DNA of 64,000 bases from Myxococcales bacterium (GTDB taxonomy: Bacteria > Myxococcota_A > Polyangia > Palsa-1104 > JAEUJZ01). The notes beneath the pieces were generated by a model that was given only the letters and a program-made list of their open reading frames with translations, ran no database searches and was not told the DNA's origin. Every line of letters begins with the position of its first letter. Within the stretch, counting starts at the first letter, position 1. The stretch is taken from positions 1-64,000 of the forward strand of contig JAEUJZ010000165.1 of the NCBI GenBank assembly GCA_016794505.1, written 5' to 3'. Positions 42,599-52,079 of this stretch are shown here, in pieces. The position numbers and the translations under genes are program-made.

Positions 42599-43360
42599 AT
42601 GAAAGCAACACAGCGATTTGCTCTGAGCGCACTGCTCGTTTCCGTCGGATGGACTGGCGTCGCCGCGGCTCAAGGAGCCCCCAGTGTCGGCACAGCGCCG
42701 GTCGTTGCGGCCCCGCCTGCAGCGGTGCAGACCCCGCCGCAGCCCGTCGGGCCGGTGTATCAAGTGCAGCCGGGACAGACGGTGTACGTGCAGCCGCCAG
42801 CGAATGGCCAGCCCGGTGCGCCGATCTACGTTCAGCCGGCCCAGCCTGTGCAGCCGGCTGTGCCGTATGCGCAGCCAGGCGATCCCAATCAGCAGATGTA
42901 TATGCAGCCGGGTCAGCAGCCGGTCTACGTCGCGCCGCCCCCGCCCGTGCAGCCAATGCCCAGGCAGGTGCTGCGCTATGACCTGAAGCCGAACTACGGC
43001 CTGATCATCGGCGGAGCCGTGACGCTGGGCGTTAGCTGGCTGATTCACAGCGGTACCGCCGCCATTGCCGAGGCGGTGTACACAGCGACCGAGCACCCGG
43101 TGCGCACGATGTGGACCAACTACATCCCGGTGCTGGGTCCGTGGATCACCATGACAACGCTGCCCAACGATTCGGTGCGCGGTCTGTCCATGGCGGGCCT
43201 GGCGTTTTCGGGCTTGGTGCAGGGCACGGGCCTGGCGCTGCTCATCGCGGGTGCGGCCAGCCGTCAGCGCGTGCCGGTCTATGCCTGGAACCAGCGCATT
43301 CAGCTCACGCCTTCTATCGGTCCTTCCGGTACGGGTCTCGCACTTTCCGGGAACTTCTAG
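42599..43360 (+). CDS. Secreted Pro/Gln/Val-rich envelope protein
   Basis: A 253-residue protein with a signal peptide (cut after VAAAQG, about 25), a long Pro/Gln/Tyr-rich low-complexity region (about 30-120), then a C-terminal part with two hydrophobic segments (about 138-160 and 195-222). GAGG lies 8 nt upstream of the ATG. No family is recognised. It is probably an envelope protein with an extended periplasmic linker. Confidence 0.6.
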   Translation: MKATQRFALSALLVSVGWTGVAAAQGAPSVGTAPVVAAPPAAVQTPPQPVGPVYQVQPGQTVYVQPPANGQPGAPIYVQPAQPVQPAVPYAQPGDPNQQMYMQPGQQPVYVAPPPPVQPMPRQVLRYDLKPNYGLIIGGAVTLGVSWLIHSGTAAIAEAVYTATEHPVRTMWTNYIPVLGPWITMTTLPNDSVRGLSMAGLAFSGLVQGTGLALLIAGAASRQRVPVYAWNQRIQLTPSIGPSGTGLALSGNF

Positions 43361-43481
43361 TTCCTGCCGCGCACTAAGCCCTTCACACGCGGCATCCCGC
43401 CGCTTCACAATTCCAACATCGTCCAGCTTTGCCCGCCGTCTGCGATAGGCGGCCGGTCGACCCTTTGCATCGGGGGATCGT

Positions 43482-46400
43482 ATGTCATTGGTTCGCGTCA
43501 AGTCATCGCGTCTTGCGTTGGCCCTGCTGTCGCTCGGCGTGGCTTTTTCAGTGGGTGTGGCCTCGGGCCGAGTCGTGCGCAAGCGGCCCAAAGGCATGCA
43601 AGAGTCGAAGTTCTTCCGCGTCGACATGGATGCGCGCAAGGCCGTTGCTGCCAGCGATCGCGTGGCCGCGGCGCTCAAGCTCGACTTCACATCCGTGACG
43701 GTGGACCAGCCGCAGTACTGGCCGAACGAAAAGGTCTATCTGCGCGTGCTGTCGCTCGGTCGCGAAGGGGCCGAGTGGACAGGCAAGCTCGCCAAGCGCG
43801 ACAGCCAAGCGCGGGATGTAAAGGGCACTCTCGATAAGAACGGCGTTGCCGTCCTCGAAGTTCTCGACGGAGAAAAGACCCCGCTAGAGCTAGGCGAGTA
43901 TCGGCTGGACGTGCAGATTGCCGGTGGCAAGGCCAAAGGCAGTGCGACGTTTGCCGTCGTCCAAGGCTCGCTGGGATCGGTCTCGTTCGCGCACGAGTTC
44001 CGCAAGCTGACCAAGCCTGAAGAGCTTGAGACGCTGCCCGCCGGCTGGTTTATGGGCAACGCCGCAGGCGCCGGTCTGCGCTGGGGCAATGGCCTGAACT
44101 TCAAGAATGAGCTTCGCGTTTCGAACCGACCGTTTACCGGCGAAGTCGAAGTACACAGCCGCTGCATGCTGCCGGGCTGCAACGGCACCTTTGCGGGCCC
44201 GTCGCAGCGCATCAAAGCCGAAGACGGCAAGCTGGCCGGCACGCTAAACGTCGGCGGACACTCGGGCCCGTTTCAGATCGAGGTGGTCACTCCGCGCGGC
44301 AGCCTGCGCCATCAGTTTGAAGGCTCGTCGCATGTCGAGCGCGAGATGTTGGCCATGTCGGGCAATGTCTCGTTTGCGCACCGCGTCAGCGTCGCACCCT
44401 ACGAGAACACGGTGCAGGTGCCAGGTCGCGACCTATTTGTCGAAAGCAAACGAACCAGTGACGCGCCGTTTACCGTCGAGTCGATCCTGCCCAAGAACGG
44501 CAAGCTGCTTTTGACGATCAATGCCCTCATCAAGAGCCCGCTTCTGATCGCGCACAAGCCCAAGCCCGACGGCAGCTTCGAGTCGCGCAGCATTGCGCTG
44601 CCCAACGAGCTTGCCGCGCACAAGCAGCTTGAAGTCGAGCTTTCGGCTCCGTACACGCTGGTCACCATCGGCGGCTTTATCAACGGAGAGTTCAAAGAGG
44701 GCTGGGCTGTTGGGCTGATGCCGTCGGGCCTGAAGCTGGCGATCGATCCCCCCGGCGAAGGGCGACCGTTTGCGTCGCTGCCGCTGACGATTCGCGCCCA
44801 CGACCTGGCAGACCGACCGGCGCAGGTGTCGGCGGTGATCGAGGTCTATGACAACCGCGTGCCGGCTCGCGCACCCGCAACGGCACTGGCCAGTGCGTTG
44901 GGTGACTCGCTGCGCAACGCCTCGCGCTCGATCGCAAGCTGGGTCGACAACACCGGCATGATCGAGGAATACATCGAAGATCCGCCGCCTCGCACGCAGC
45001 GCCCCGCGCCAGCCAAGAAATCCGTTGCCGAAAAAGAAGCGGACAGCCTGCTTGGCGACGCTACACGCGCCGGCAAGAGTGGATCGAGCTTCGGGATCGG
45101 CGGCCTGGGGCTCGTGGGTCGCGGCAGCGGTGGCGGCGGGGTCGGCTATGGATCGGCAGCCGGCATGGGTGGTCCGTCGCTTCGCATGGCGGCTCCGAGC
45201 GTTTCTGGGCGTGCCAGCGGCGGATTTCGTCGCGGTGGGGCAGGCAGCGGCGCAGCAGCCGGCGATGCCGAGCCCAGCGAAGAGATCCGCGAAGGGGATC
45301 GCAAGGTCGTGTTCTGTGGCACGGTCACCACCGACGCAAATGGTCAGGGCACTGTCCAGGTCACGCTGCCGCCGCAGACCGGACGCTTGGTGGTGCGCGT
45401 GATCGCGGTGCGCGGTCTGGACTATGTCACGGCGCAGTCTGCGCTGGATGTGAAGCGCGATGCCAGCGTCGAGGTCCGCGTTGCCCGCAGCTTCGTGCCA
45501 GGGGCCAAGCTGCTGGTGCCCATCGACACCAGCAATGACACCAAAGAGACGCTGACGCTGGTCGCCGATGGCATCGGTGTGAGCGCTCCATTCCAAAAGA
45601 GCGTGGCGCCAGGGCACGACACGATCGAGCTGCCGCTTTCGCTGTACAAGCCGGGTGAGCTTCTGGTGTCGCTGCGCGATGCCACAGGGCAGCTTCGCGA
45701 TCAGCGGCGCCTATCGCTGTTGTCGCTGAGCGAGCAGCCAGTCACCTATTCGCGGCTCGCATTCGGCGATGGCGGCAAGCTCGATGTCGCGGCAGGCGAA
45801 ACGGTGCGCGTGTATCCCGGCGCCGGACCGCTTCTGCGCAGCGTGACGATGAACATCCTGACCACCACGGAGTCGTGGTTTGGCCATGCCGAAGCGCTGT
45901 CGGCGCGGGCCGCGGTGCGAGCCGTGCTTCTGGCCGCGATCAGCAAGCGCCTGATCGACGACGAAGGCCTGGGTCACACGATCCGCACCGGCATCGACAA
46001 AGACATCCGCGATCTTGATGAAGCGTTCTGCGACAAAGCGGGCGAAGGACTGTGCCGTCCCTATCCGGGTCTGCCGCATCAGCCGGTGTGGACCGGCTGG
46101 GTGGGTCGCAACCTGCTGTCGGTGGTCAAAGCGCTAGAGCAGGCCAACTCGGCCGATGCTCGCGTGCGGCAAGCGCTGACCACAGCGCAGGCGATGCTCG
46201 GTCGCATTCGCTCGGCGCTTGTGGCCCGCGCGTACAAGACCGATGCCGATGCCGGCTTTGACAGCCAAGGCCAGGGCGTGATTCCCGTCGAGATCGACGG
46301 TCAAGTGGTCTATCGCGTGCTGACCGATGACGCCGTCAGTCGCTTCGCCACAGAAAAGCTGCTGCCGCGCTTGGACTTGGATGCACAAGACAGCGAGCTT

Positions 46401-47198
46401 GCGCTTTCCAAGGCCTATGACGTGTTCCGTTTCTTGCGCGCGTTCGAGCGGGTCGGCGGCCTGCAGTACCTGACCGAAATCGCCACCGCGCTGTATCAAA
46501 AGGGCGACATGGCCGGCTTCGCCAAGCTGTATCGCCAGGTGACGCGCGGCATGATCCTGACGCAAGAGCCGGGCCTGTTGCAGGGACCGGCTCTGCTCGG
46601 TGGCGTCTACTCGACCCCGATGGCGCTCGTGCGCTTCTTGGAACTGCAGCTTCTCATCGGCAGTCGAGCCAAGGCCACAGAGCCTGGTCAAATCCGCGGG
46701 GCGAATGGCGCTCAGCCCCTGCGCTTTGAACAGACGCTGCGCGGCCCGCTCAGCATCGATCTCGCCGCCGGAGCCATCGCGCGGGTCGATCGCAAAGACC
46801 TCGTTCGCATGGAGCCGACCCCCACCCGCAGCTTCGGTCGCGTACGCACCAGCAAGGCCAATGCCCAGGTCGGCGAAGAGCTATCGCTGACCGTCGAGCT
46901 AGACCCCAGTCGCGATCCGCTGGAGTATTACGCCATCATCGCCGTACCCACCACCACGTCGGTGAAGCAGACGGAAGACATCTTGTCGGACTATCGCGGC
47001 CAGCTGATCTATGGCCAGCAAGGACAGGGCGGCACGCAGATGCAGATCGTCACCGTGCCCTTCCGCGGCAAGCGCAGCCTGAACCTGCTCTTGGAAGGCG
47101 CGTATCGCGGATCCTCGCCGGGACTCGTGGTCATTCGCCACATCGAAGCGCGCGGCCAGGTGTCTGGCGTCCCGATCCCCGAGGTCACCATCCGCTGA
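43482..47198 (+). CDS. Alpha-2-macroglobulin-like secreted protein
   Basis: A 1,238-residue protein with an N-terminal signal or anchor helix (about 10-28). Macroglobulin-type beta domains follow (for example PNEKVYLRVLS and GVAVLEVLDG). A Gly-rich insert at about 530-560 (GLGLVGRGSGGGG, then GYGSAAGMGG) resembles inserts common in myxobacterial envelope proteins. An A2M core follows (VFCGTVTTDANGQGTVQVTL, then LVVRVIAV) and a long helical toroid. No CxEQ thioester motif is present, so trapping by covalent thioester is unlikely. The ATG has GGGGG upstream. A role in periplasmic protection against proteases, or in binding surface polymers, is possible. Confidence 0.7.
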   Translation: MSLVRVKSSRLALALLSLGVAFSVGVASGRVVRKRPKGMQESKFFRVDMDARKAVAASDRVAAALKLDFTSVTVDQPQYWPNEKVYLRVLSLGREGAEWTGKLAKRDSQARDVKGTLDKNGVAVLEVLDGEKTPLELGEYRLDVQIAGGKAKGSATFAVVQGSLGSVSFAHEFRKLTKPEELETLPAGWFMGNAAGAGLRWGNGLNFKNELRVSNRPFTGEVEVHSRCMLPGCNGTFAGPSQRIKAEDGKLAGTLNVGGHSGPFQIEVVTPRGSLRHQFEGSSHVEREMLAMSGNVSFAHRVSVAPYENTVQVPGRDLFVESKRTSDAPFTVESILPKNGKLLLTINALIKSPLLIAHKPKPDGSFESRSIALPNELAAHKQLEVELSAPYTLVTIGGFINGEFKEGWAVGLMPSGLKLAIDPPGEGRPFASLPLTIRAHDLADRPAQVSAVIEVYDNRVPARAPATALASALGDSLRNASRSIASWVDNTGMIEEYIEDPPPRTQRPAPAKKSVAEKEADSLLGDATRAGKSGSSFGIGGLGLVGRGSGGGGVGYGSAAGMGGPSLRMAAPSVSGRASGGFRRGGAGSGAAAGDAEPSEEIREGDRKVVFCGTVTTDANGQGTVQVTLPPQTGRLVVRVIAVRGLDYVTAQSALDVKRDASVEVRVARSFVPGAKLLVPIDTSNDTKETLTLVADGIGVSAPFQKSVAPGHDTIELPLSLYKPGELLVSLRDATGQLRDQRRLSLLSLSEQPVTYSRLAFGDGGKLDVAAGETVRVYPGAGPLLRSVTMNILTTTESWFGHAEALSARAAVRAVLLAAISKRLIDDEGLGHTIRTGIDKDIRDLDEAFCDKAGEGLCRPYPGLPHQPVWTGWVGRNLLSVVKALEQANSADARVRQALTTAQAMLGRIRSALVARAYKTDADAGFDSQGQGVIPVEIDGQVVYRVLTDDAVSRFATEKLLPRLDLDAQDSELALSKAYDVFRFLRAFERVGGLQYLTEIATALYQKGDMAGFAKLYRQVTRGMILTQEPGLLQGPALLGGVYSTPMALVRFLELQLLIGSRAKATEPGQIRGANGAQPLRFEQTLRGPLSIDLAAGAIARVDRKDLVRMEPTPTRSFGRVRTSKANAQVGEELSLTVELDPSRDPLEYYAIIAVPTTTSVKQTEDILSDYRGQLIYGQQGQGGTQMQIVTVPFRGKRSLNLLLEGAYRGSSPGLVVIRHIEARGQVSGVPIPEVTIR

Positions 47199-47207
47199 GC
47201 GAACGCA

Positions 47208-47229
47208 GCCGGCCACACGCGCGGCCGGC
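47208..47229. terminator. GC-rich hairpin between convergent genes
   Basis: A 7-bp GCCGGCC / GGCCGGC stem with an 8-nt loop lies 10 bp after the macroglobulin-like gene. The DUF4397 gene ends 24 bp farther on. There is no T-run, so intrinsic termination is possible but weak. Confidence 0.4.
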
Positions 47230-47253
47230 GAGGATCCGTACGACGCGACAACG

Positions 47254-48699
47254 CTAGGTCGAGGGCTTGGTCGGCAGCGCCACGGCCAGCGGCTGCGTCG
47301 CCGTTTCAACAATCGCCAGGGCTTGGAAGGAAGGCGGTGTCGTTCCCACCAAGCCGGTGGCAAACACCGTGACATTCTGGCCCCGCGTGGCATCGGCGAC
47401 ACCGGGTTCGATGACGATGTCGAACAGGTCCCGCGGCTGCCCGCTCGCTCGCACCTTGAGCGTCGTCGCAGGCAGGCCCGCTGCGAAGTCGAGATATCCC
47501 GTCGCCCGCGGGAAGCTCAGGTTGCTGAGCAGCGCCTTACCGCCGGCCAAGACATCCACCGCAGGCGCATCGGGCGAGGCGTGTACAACGCGCAGCCGCG
47601 TGCCCCCGGCGACGTCTTTGGCGGCAAGCGGCAGCGCCGACACCGAGAGCTTGCGCTCGGCAGCCGCATCCCTTGCCACCAGCCCGTGCGCAAACAGGCC
47701 CCAGGACAGAACCGGCAAGAGCTTGACGTTGGCAGACAGCACCGCCGTCGCCTGTCCCGTCGGGCGCACTTCGATGGGATACACACCCCCTGGAACTTCG
47801 ATGCGGGTCGAGACCGCGCGATAGGCCAGGCCGCGGACTAGCGGGTCTCCAGCCTTGGTGACGACATCGACAGACGGCGCATCGGGTGACGTATGCGCGA
47901 CATAGAACGATGCCTTCGGTGCCTTGTCATTGATCCGCACAGACAGATCGATCAGCTGACCGCTCGCTTCATCGATCGCCGAGACCGCAAAGAAGCGATT
48001 GTCTGCAGAAAGTGGATTGATCTCGCCAAACGCGATCGCCGTCAGCACCGCGCCACGGGCGATGGTTGCATCAGGCGTGCTGACAAAGGCCAGATCAATC
48101 GCCGCATCGCCAGGGCGCACGCCCAGCGCCGTCTGGGGAGCCAGATCGGCATTGATCGTGGCAAAGGTCGAGGCCTCGCCGAACTTCACATCGTTTAAGA
48201 GCGTCGATGCACCCGCAGCCAGATCAACCGTCGGCGCGCTCGGCGACCCATGCACCAAGCGAAGCTGCACAGCGCCCTTGTCCGAGGTTCCCATCGGCAG
48301 CGTGCGCAGACGGAAAGCCGTGCCGCTGTCGCTGGCATCGCTCAAGCGGCCTTCGGCAAGCACCAGTGTGCGCGAGTCCTTGGCCACACGGATGTTCGTC
48401 GTGTACACCGCGGCGCTATTTGCGGCAGCCCCGGCCGCGCGTAGCTCGACTTTGTAGTCGCCCGCGTTTAGCTCGACGTTGCCCGTGCTCTTGCGATAGT
48501 CGAGCGCTTTGATCGCAAGCTGGCCGTTCAGATACACATCGACGGCCGGCGCATCGGTGGATGCATGCACGACGTTGACTGTCGCTTTCTGGCTGACCAC
48601 GGGATCGCTGACCTGGGGATTCGGTCGCGGCATTTCGCTGTCCATGCCGCAGGCAAGCAAGGTCAGCGAGGACAGACACAAGGTACGCGTAAGGTTCAT
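47254..48699 (-). CDS. DUF4397 repeat lipoprotein
   Basis: A 481-residue protein with a signal peptide and lipobox LLAC (Cys at about 17). It has four DUF4397-type units, each opening with a similar phrase: VNVVHASTDAPAVDVYLNG, LRLVHGSPSAPTVDLAAG, YVAHTSPDAPSVDV and LRVVHASPDAPAVDVLAGG. The start at 48699 has GAGGAGG 7 nt upstream and is preferred to a start 13 codons earlier. The family is widespread on bacterial surfaces without a known activity. Confidence 0.88.
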   Translation of the reverse strand: MNLTRTLCLSSLTLLACGMDSEMPRPNPQVSDPVVSQKATVNVVHASTDAPAVDVYLNGQLAIKALDYRKSTGNVELNAGDYKVELRAAGAAANSAAVYTTNIRVAKDSRTLVLAEGRLSDASDSGTAFRLRTLPMGTSDKGAVQLRLVHGSPSAPTVDLAAGASTLLNDVKFGEASTFATINADLAPQTALGVRPGDAAIDLAFVSTPDATIARGAVLTAIAFGEINPLSADNRFFAVSAIDEASGQLIDLSVRINDKAPKASFYVAHTSPDAPSVDVVTKAGDPLVRGLAYRAVSTRIEVPGGVYPIEVRPTGQATAVLSANVKLLPVLSWGLFAHGLVARDAAAERKLSVSALPLAAKDVAGGTRLRVVHASPDAPAVDVLAGGKALLSNLSFPRATGYLDFAAGLPATTLKVRASGQPRDLFDIVIEPGVADATRGQNVTVFATGLVGTTPPSFQALAIVETATQPLAVALPTKPST

Positions 48700-48880
48700 A
48701 AGACGCCTCCTCTCGATGGACGTAGAGGCGCCCGTCACCGTCGCTGGCAGGCCACTGCCAAGACGATGTCGAGCGCTGGCTGGAAAACGTCTTTTGGGAT
48801 GTCAGGCGCTCAACGCCTGCTTCATAGAAAATCTCTATGCAATGAGAAAAAGGAAAGCCGCGGGCAGGTAACAGCCGGGG

Positions 48881-49936
48881 CTAGGCGCGCTTCGTCGCCA
48901 CCCACAGCTTCGATCGGAACCACGGCTCGTTGATCTCGACCGTCAAGCCCTGCGCCTGCAGCAGCGCCGGCACGTCGAGGTTTTGGTACGCCAAGTAATA
49001 CGGCTCGTTGAAGTACCGCGCGAAGAAGCGATACACGCGCTCGGCTCGCTCGCGCCGATCGACGGGAATGTCGCTGCGCTGCATCGAGTCGACCAGCAGC
49101 AGCCGCCCGCCGGGCTTGAGCACACGCGCCATCTCGGCCACTGCGCGCTCGATGGCGCGGCGTGGAAGCTCGTGCAGAAGCCAGATGCAGGTGACGATGT
49201 CAAAGCGCTCGCGCCACGCATCCGCGGGCTGCCCGGCAGGCTGCAGCGACTCGGCATTTAGCTGCAGGAACGTCGCGTTGTCGCGGAAGCCCAGCGCCTG
49301 CGCCATGCGCGCATAGCGCAGATACGCAGGCGACAGATCAATCGCCGTGATCGGATGATGCCGCCCCTGCAGGCGAGCCTGCGGAATCCACGACGCTGTG
49401 CCGCAGGCCACATCCAAGATCTGAAGCTCGCGACCCGTCGGAATGTGATCGATGACCGCCTGCCGCATCAAGCGATTGCAGCCCATAAACAAGATGCTGA
49501 TCTGCCACTCGTACGTGAGCGCAGACTGCAGCGACAGGTTGCCGTTCTTCTGGTTGTGAAAGTCGTTGAGGTAATAGTCCGGGTACGGAAAGTCGTCCGG
49601 GGCCGCAACCGAAAGTCGCACCGTGCCGCTGTGAAACTTGCGTCGGATGCGCAAAAGATCCAGCGGCGTCGCGGCCAGCATCGCCGGCAGCGTCAGCAGA
49701 TCTTCGCGCTCTAGCTTGGTGAGAAGCTGGCGAAAGCCTGGGCGGGCCAGCAGCTTCTTGTGAAAGGCGTACGCCTCTTTCAGCGTGACCGGAAGCGCCG
49801 TGAACGGCACCGGACCGCCAGGGAACAGCGCGGCCAAGCCGATATACGGCGGCACGCTGCGCGCCGTGTGAGCCAAGGCATACGCGCGATCGCGCAGCGT
49901 CGAAACGGGGGCAAAAGCAGAGGCAGCGTCCGTCAT
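48881..49936 (-). CDS. SAM-dependent methyltransferase
   Basis: A 351-residue protein with a helical N-terminal region of about 140 residues and a class I methyltransferase domain. Motif I is LQILDVACGTASWIPQAR, then an acidic strand end (ITAIDLSPAY), then a post-motif FDIVTCIWLLHELPR and GGRLLLVDSMQ. The ATG at 49936 is the likely start. It lies 149 bp downstream of argR on the same strand, beyond a possible hairpin, and probably is not part of the arginine pathway. The substrate is unknown. Confidence 0.75.
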   Translation of the reverse strand: MTDAASAFAPVSTLRDRAYALAHTARSVPPYIGLAALFPGGPVPFTALPVTLKEAYAFHKKLLARPGFRQLLTKLEREDLLTLPAMLAATPLDLLRIRRKFHSGTVRLSVAAPDDFPYPDYYLNDFHNQKNGNLSLQSALTYEWQISILFMGCNRLMRQAVIDHIPTGRELQILDVACGTASWIPQARLQGRHHPITAIDLSPAYLRYARMAQALGFRDNATFLQLNAESLQPAGQPADAWRERFDIVTCIWLLHELPRRAIERAVAEMARVLKPGGRLLLVDSMQRSDIPVDRRERAERVYRFFARYFNEPYYLAYQNLDVPALLQAQGLTVEINEPWFRSKLWVATKRA

Positions 49937-50050
49937 GCTCCCAAGCTTACTCGCTTCGCCTTGGCGCGGCACAAGCCTGGTTTTTCGGCAAACCACCCGA
50001 CGGATCCGCCAAGCTCGGCGGCGCCACGCGCGGCGCCTTTTGATGAACCG

Positions 50051-50076
50051 TCTATCCTAATTCGACTTCGGATAGA
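50051..50076 (-). terminator. Weak hairpin after argR
   Basis: A 7-bp stem TCTATCC / GGATAGA lies just beyond the argR stop, without a proper T-run. It may end the arginine operon. Confidence 0.35.
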
Positions 50077-50085
50077 TATCTTCTA

Positions 50086-50625
50086 TTAGCCAGAACCAGG
50101 GCCTGAATCAGGCAAGTCGCAGATCGCGCGCAGGGTGGCGACGACGTGGCGCTGCGCTCGCTCATCGCGGACGGCGATGAAGATCGTGTCGTCTCCAGCG
50201 ATGGTGCCAACCACGCCCGGCCAGGCGCTGCGATCGATCGATAGGGCAGCGCGTCCCGCTTCCCCCGGTGGCGTGTGCAGGACGATCAGGCAAGGGCCGG
50301 CGGTCGCGCAAGACAGCACCGACTCAGTCAGCGGGCGTAGCTCATCGGGCATGCCGCGCCCGACGTCCCCCGCTTCAGGATCGCTGGCATCGCTGCTGCC
50401 TTTGGCCGACCCGGCCTGCGCTGACACCGTCGACAGCCCAGCGCGGCGATACACCCCGCTGTCTTTGACCAAGCGCAGGGCCGCGATGTCACGACTCACC
50501 GAAGACTGCGTGACCTGAAAGCCAGCGGACTCCAAGGCCGCAGCCACTTCTTCCTGCGTGTGCAAGCTGCGTGTGCTGATCAGCTCAAGCAGCTTGCGCA
50601 GCCGCTGCGCCCGTCGCGCTTTCAT
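50086..50625 (-). CDS. argR: Arginine repressor
   Basis: A 179-residue regulator. The N-terminal winged helix (about 8-60) has TQEEVAAALESAGFQVTQSS and VSRDIAALRLVK. The C-terminal hexamerisation and arginine-binding domain has VVGTIAGDDTIFIAVRDE. The linker (about 65-100) is longer than usual. The ATG overlaps the argH stop (ATGA). As the last gene of the operon it closes a feedback loop: with arginine bound it should repress the operon, for which a good ARG-box candidate lies at 59736-59749. Confidence 0.93.
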   Translation of the reverse strand: MKARRAQRLRKLLELISTRSLHTQEEVAAALESAGFQVTQSSVSRDIAALRLVKDSGVYRRAGLSTVSAQAGSAKGSSDASDPEAGDVGRGMPDELRPLTESVLSCATAGPCLIVLHTPPGEAGRAALSIDRSAWPGVVGTIAGDDTIFIAVRDERAQRHVVATLRAICDLPDSGPGSG

Positions 50626-52079
50626 GCTGGATCCATCTCAAGCTGTGCCGCGCTGGACAGTGGCGCCTGCAGCTCAGAAAGCGCGGCCGCAAAGCCAGAG
50701 CGCAGCGGGGCCGCCTCGCGCTCACAGGTCTGCAGCCGTGTCTGCAGCGCCGAAAGCCCCAGGTTGCCCGCAGCCCCCGTCGAAAGACGGCGCGACAGAA
50801 GCTGTGCCTGCGCTTCGGCCGAAGTCGGCGGCACGAGCGCAAGGCCCGAGCGCAGCCCTGCTGCCACTTCGTTGTATGCGTGACGAAACGGCGTTCCAGC
50901 CTCGCTTCGCCGCAAGACTTCGTCGGTGGAAAGCACGCCATCGCGAATCGCGGCCAGACAGCGCGCGGCATCGACATCCAGCATGGGCAGCGCCACCGCC
51001 ATCATCTGCAGCATCTCGCGCGTGCGCTGCACGCCGCGGAACAGTGGCTCTTTCAGAAGCTGCGCATCGCGGTGATACCCCGAAGTCAGCTTGCCCTTGA
51101 GCAGCAGCACCGCCGTCAGATCTCCATCGAGCGCCGCGGCGCGAGCGCGGGTCAGCTCAAACAGATCGGGGTTGCGCTTGTGCGGCATCATGCTAGAGCC
51201 CGTGGCCAGGCTGCCGGGCAGCACAAAATACCCATACTCCTCGGCTGCGTACAGACAGACATCGCACGAGAGCCGCGACAGCTCGTGCCCAAGCTGCGCG
51301 CAGTGGCTAAGCACCGCGGCTTCCAGCTTGCCGCGGCCGTTCTGCACCGCGGTCACGGCATGCACAAGCTGCGAGAAACCCAGGGCCTGCGCCGCTGCTT
51401 CGCGCTTTAAGGGAAGCGGTGCGCCATAGCCGGCTGCGCTGCCCAAGGGCGAGCGATCGACCTGCCGCCACAGCGCAGGCCAGGTCTCTAGCGTGTCCAA
51501 AAGCCCCTCGGCCAGAGCCGCAGCCCACAGGCCCATCGTCGACGGCATAGCCCGTCGCTGATGCGTGTACCCCGGCCACAGCACAGCCGCGTGCTTTTCG
51601 GCGAACGCACACAGCCCGCGCACGACATCCGCGGTCTCGGCATGCAGGGCCAAGAGCGCGTCTTTCAGATACAAACGCAAATCAGTTGCAACTTGATCAT
51701 TGCGCGATCGACCGGTGTGCAGGCGAGCCCCGGCATCGGGATCGCGGGCGGTCAGCCACAGCTCGACTGCGGTGTGCGCGTCTTCGTGGCTCGGCTCGAT
51801 GATCAGCGTGCCAGCATCGACGGCACAAAGGGCCTGCTGCAGCGCGGCGCGCAGGCGCTGATGTTCAGCATCGGCCAGCAGCCCCGATCGCCACAGACCG
51901 TATGCATGCCCCAGGCTGCCCAGGACATCCCAGCGCAGAAGCGTTCGATCCCAGTCGCGATCGTCGCCGGCTGTATAGACCAGCACGCGCGGATCGAGCG
52001 GCGTTGCCTGCGACCACAGCGTCTCGCCAGGCGCAGTCGCCGGACTGTTCGCTCGCGATGGGCTCTTGTTTTCGTTCAT
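50622..52079 (-). CDS. argH: Argininosuccinate lyase
   Basis: A 485-residue enzyme of the fumarase/aspartase superfamily, splitting argininosuccinate into arginine and fumarate. The signature GSSMMPHKRNPD is present at about 300, with GRSRNDQVATDLRL at about 115. The ATG at 52079 overlaps the preceding deacetylase stop (ATGA), favouring it over an earlier in-frame start. The last step of the pathway is therefore in the operon. Confidence 0.95.
   Translation of the reverse strand: MNENKSPSRANSPATAPGETLWSQATPLDPRVLVYTAGDDRDWDRTLLRWDVLGSLGHAYGLWRSGLLADAEHQRLRAALQQALCAVDAGTLIIEPSHEDAHTAVELWLTARDPDAGARLHTGRSRNDQVATDLRLYLKDALLALHAETADVVRGLCAFAEKHAAVLWPGYTHQRRAMPSTMGLWAAALAEGLLDTLETWPALWRQVDRSPLGSAAGYGAPLPLKREAAAQALGFSQLVHAVTAVQNGRGKLEAAVLSHCAQLGHELSRLSCDVCLYAAEEYGYFVLPGSLATGSSMMPHKRNPDLFELTRARAAALDGDLTAVLLLKGKLTSGYHRDAQLLKEPLFRGVQRTREMLQMMAVALPMLDVDAARCLAAIRDGVLSTDEVLRRSEAGTPFRHAYNEVAAGLRSGLALVPPTSAEAQAQLLSRRLSTGAAGNLGLSALQTRLQTCEREAAPLRSGFAAALSELQAPLSSAAQLEMDPA

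Noticed and set aside
42422..43690. Long minus-strand frame over the Pro/Gln-rich secreted protein
   Set aside because: Arg/His-rich antisense translation; the plus-strand gene has a signal peptide and ribosome site.
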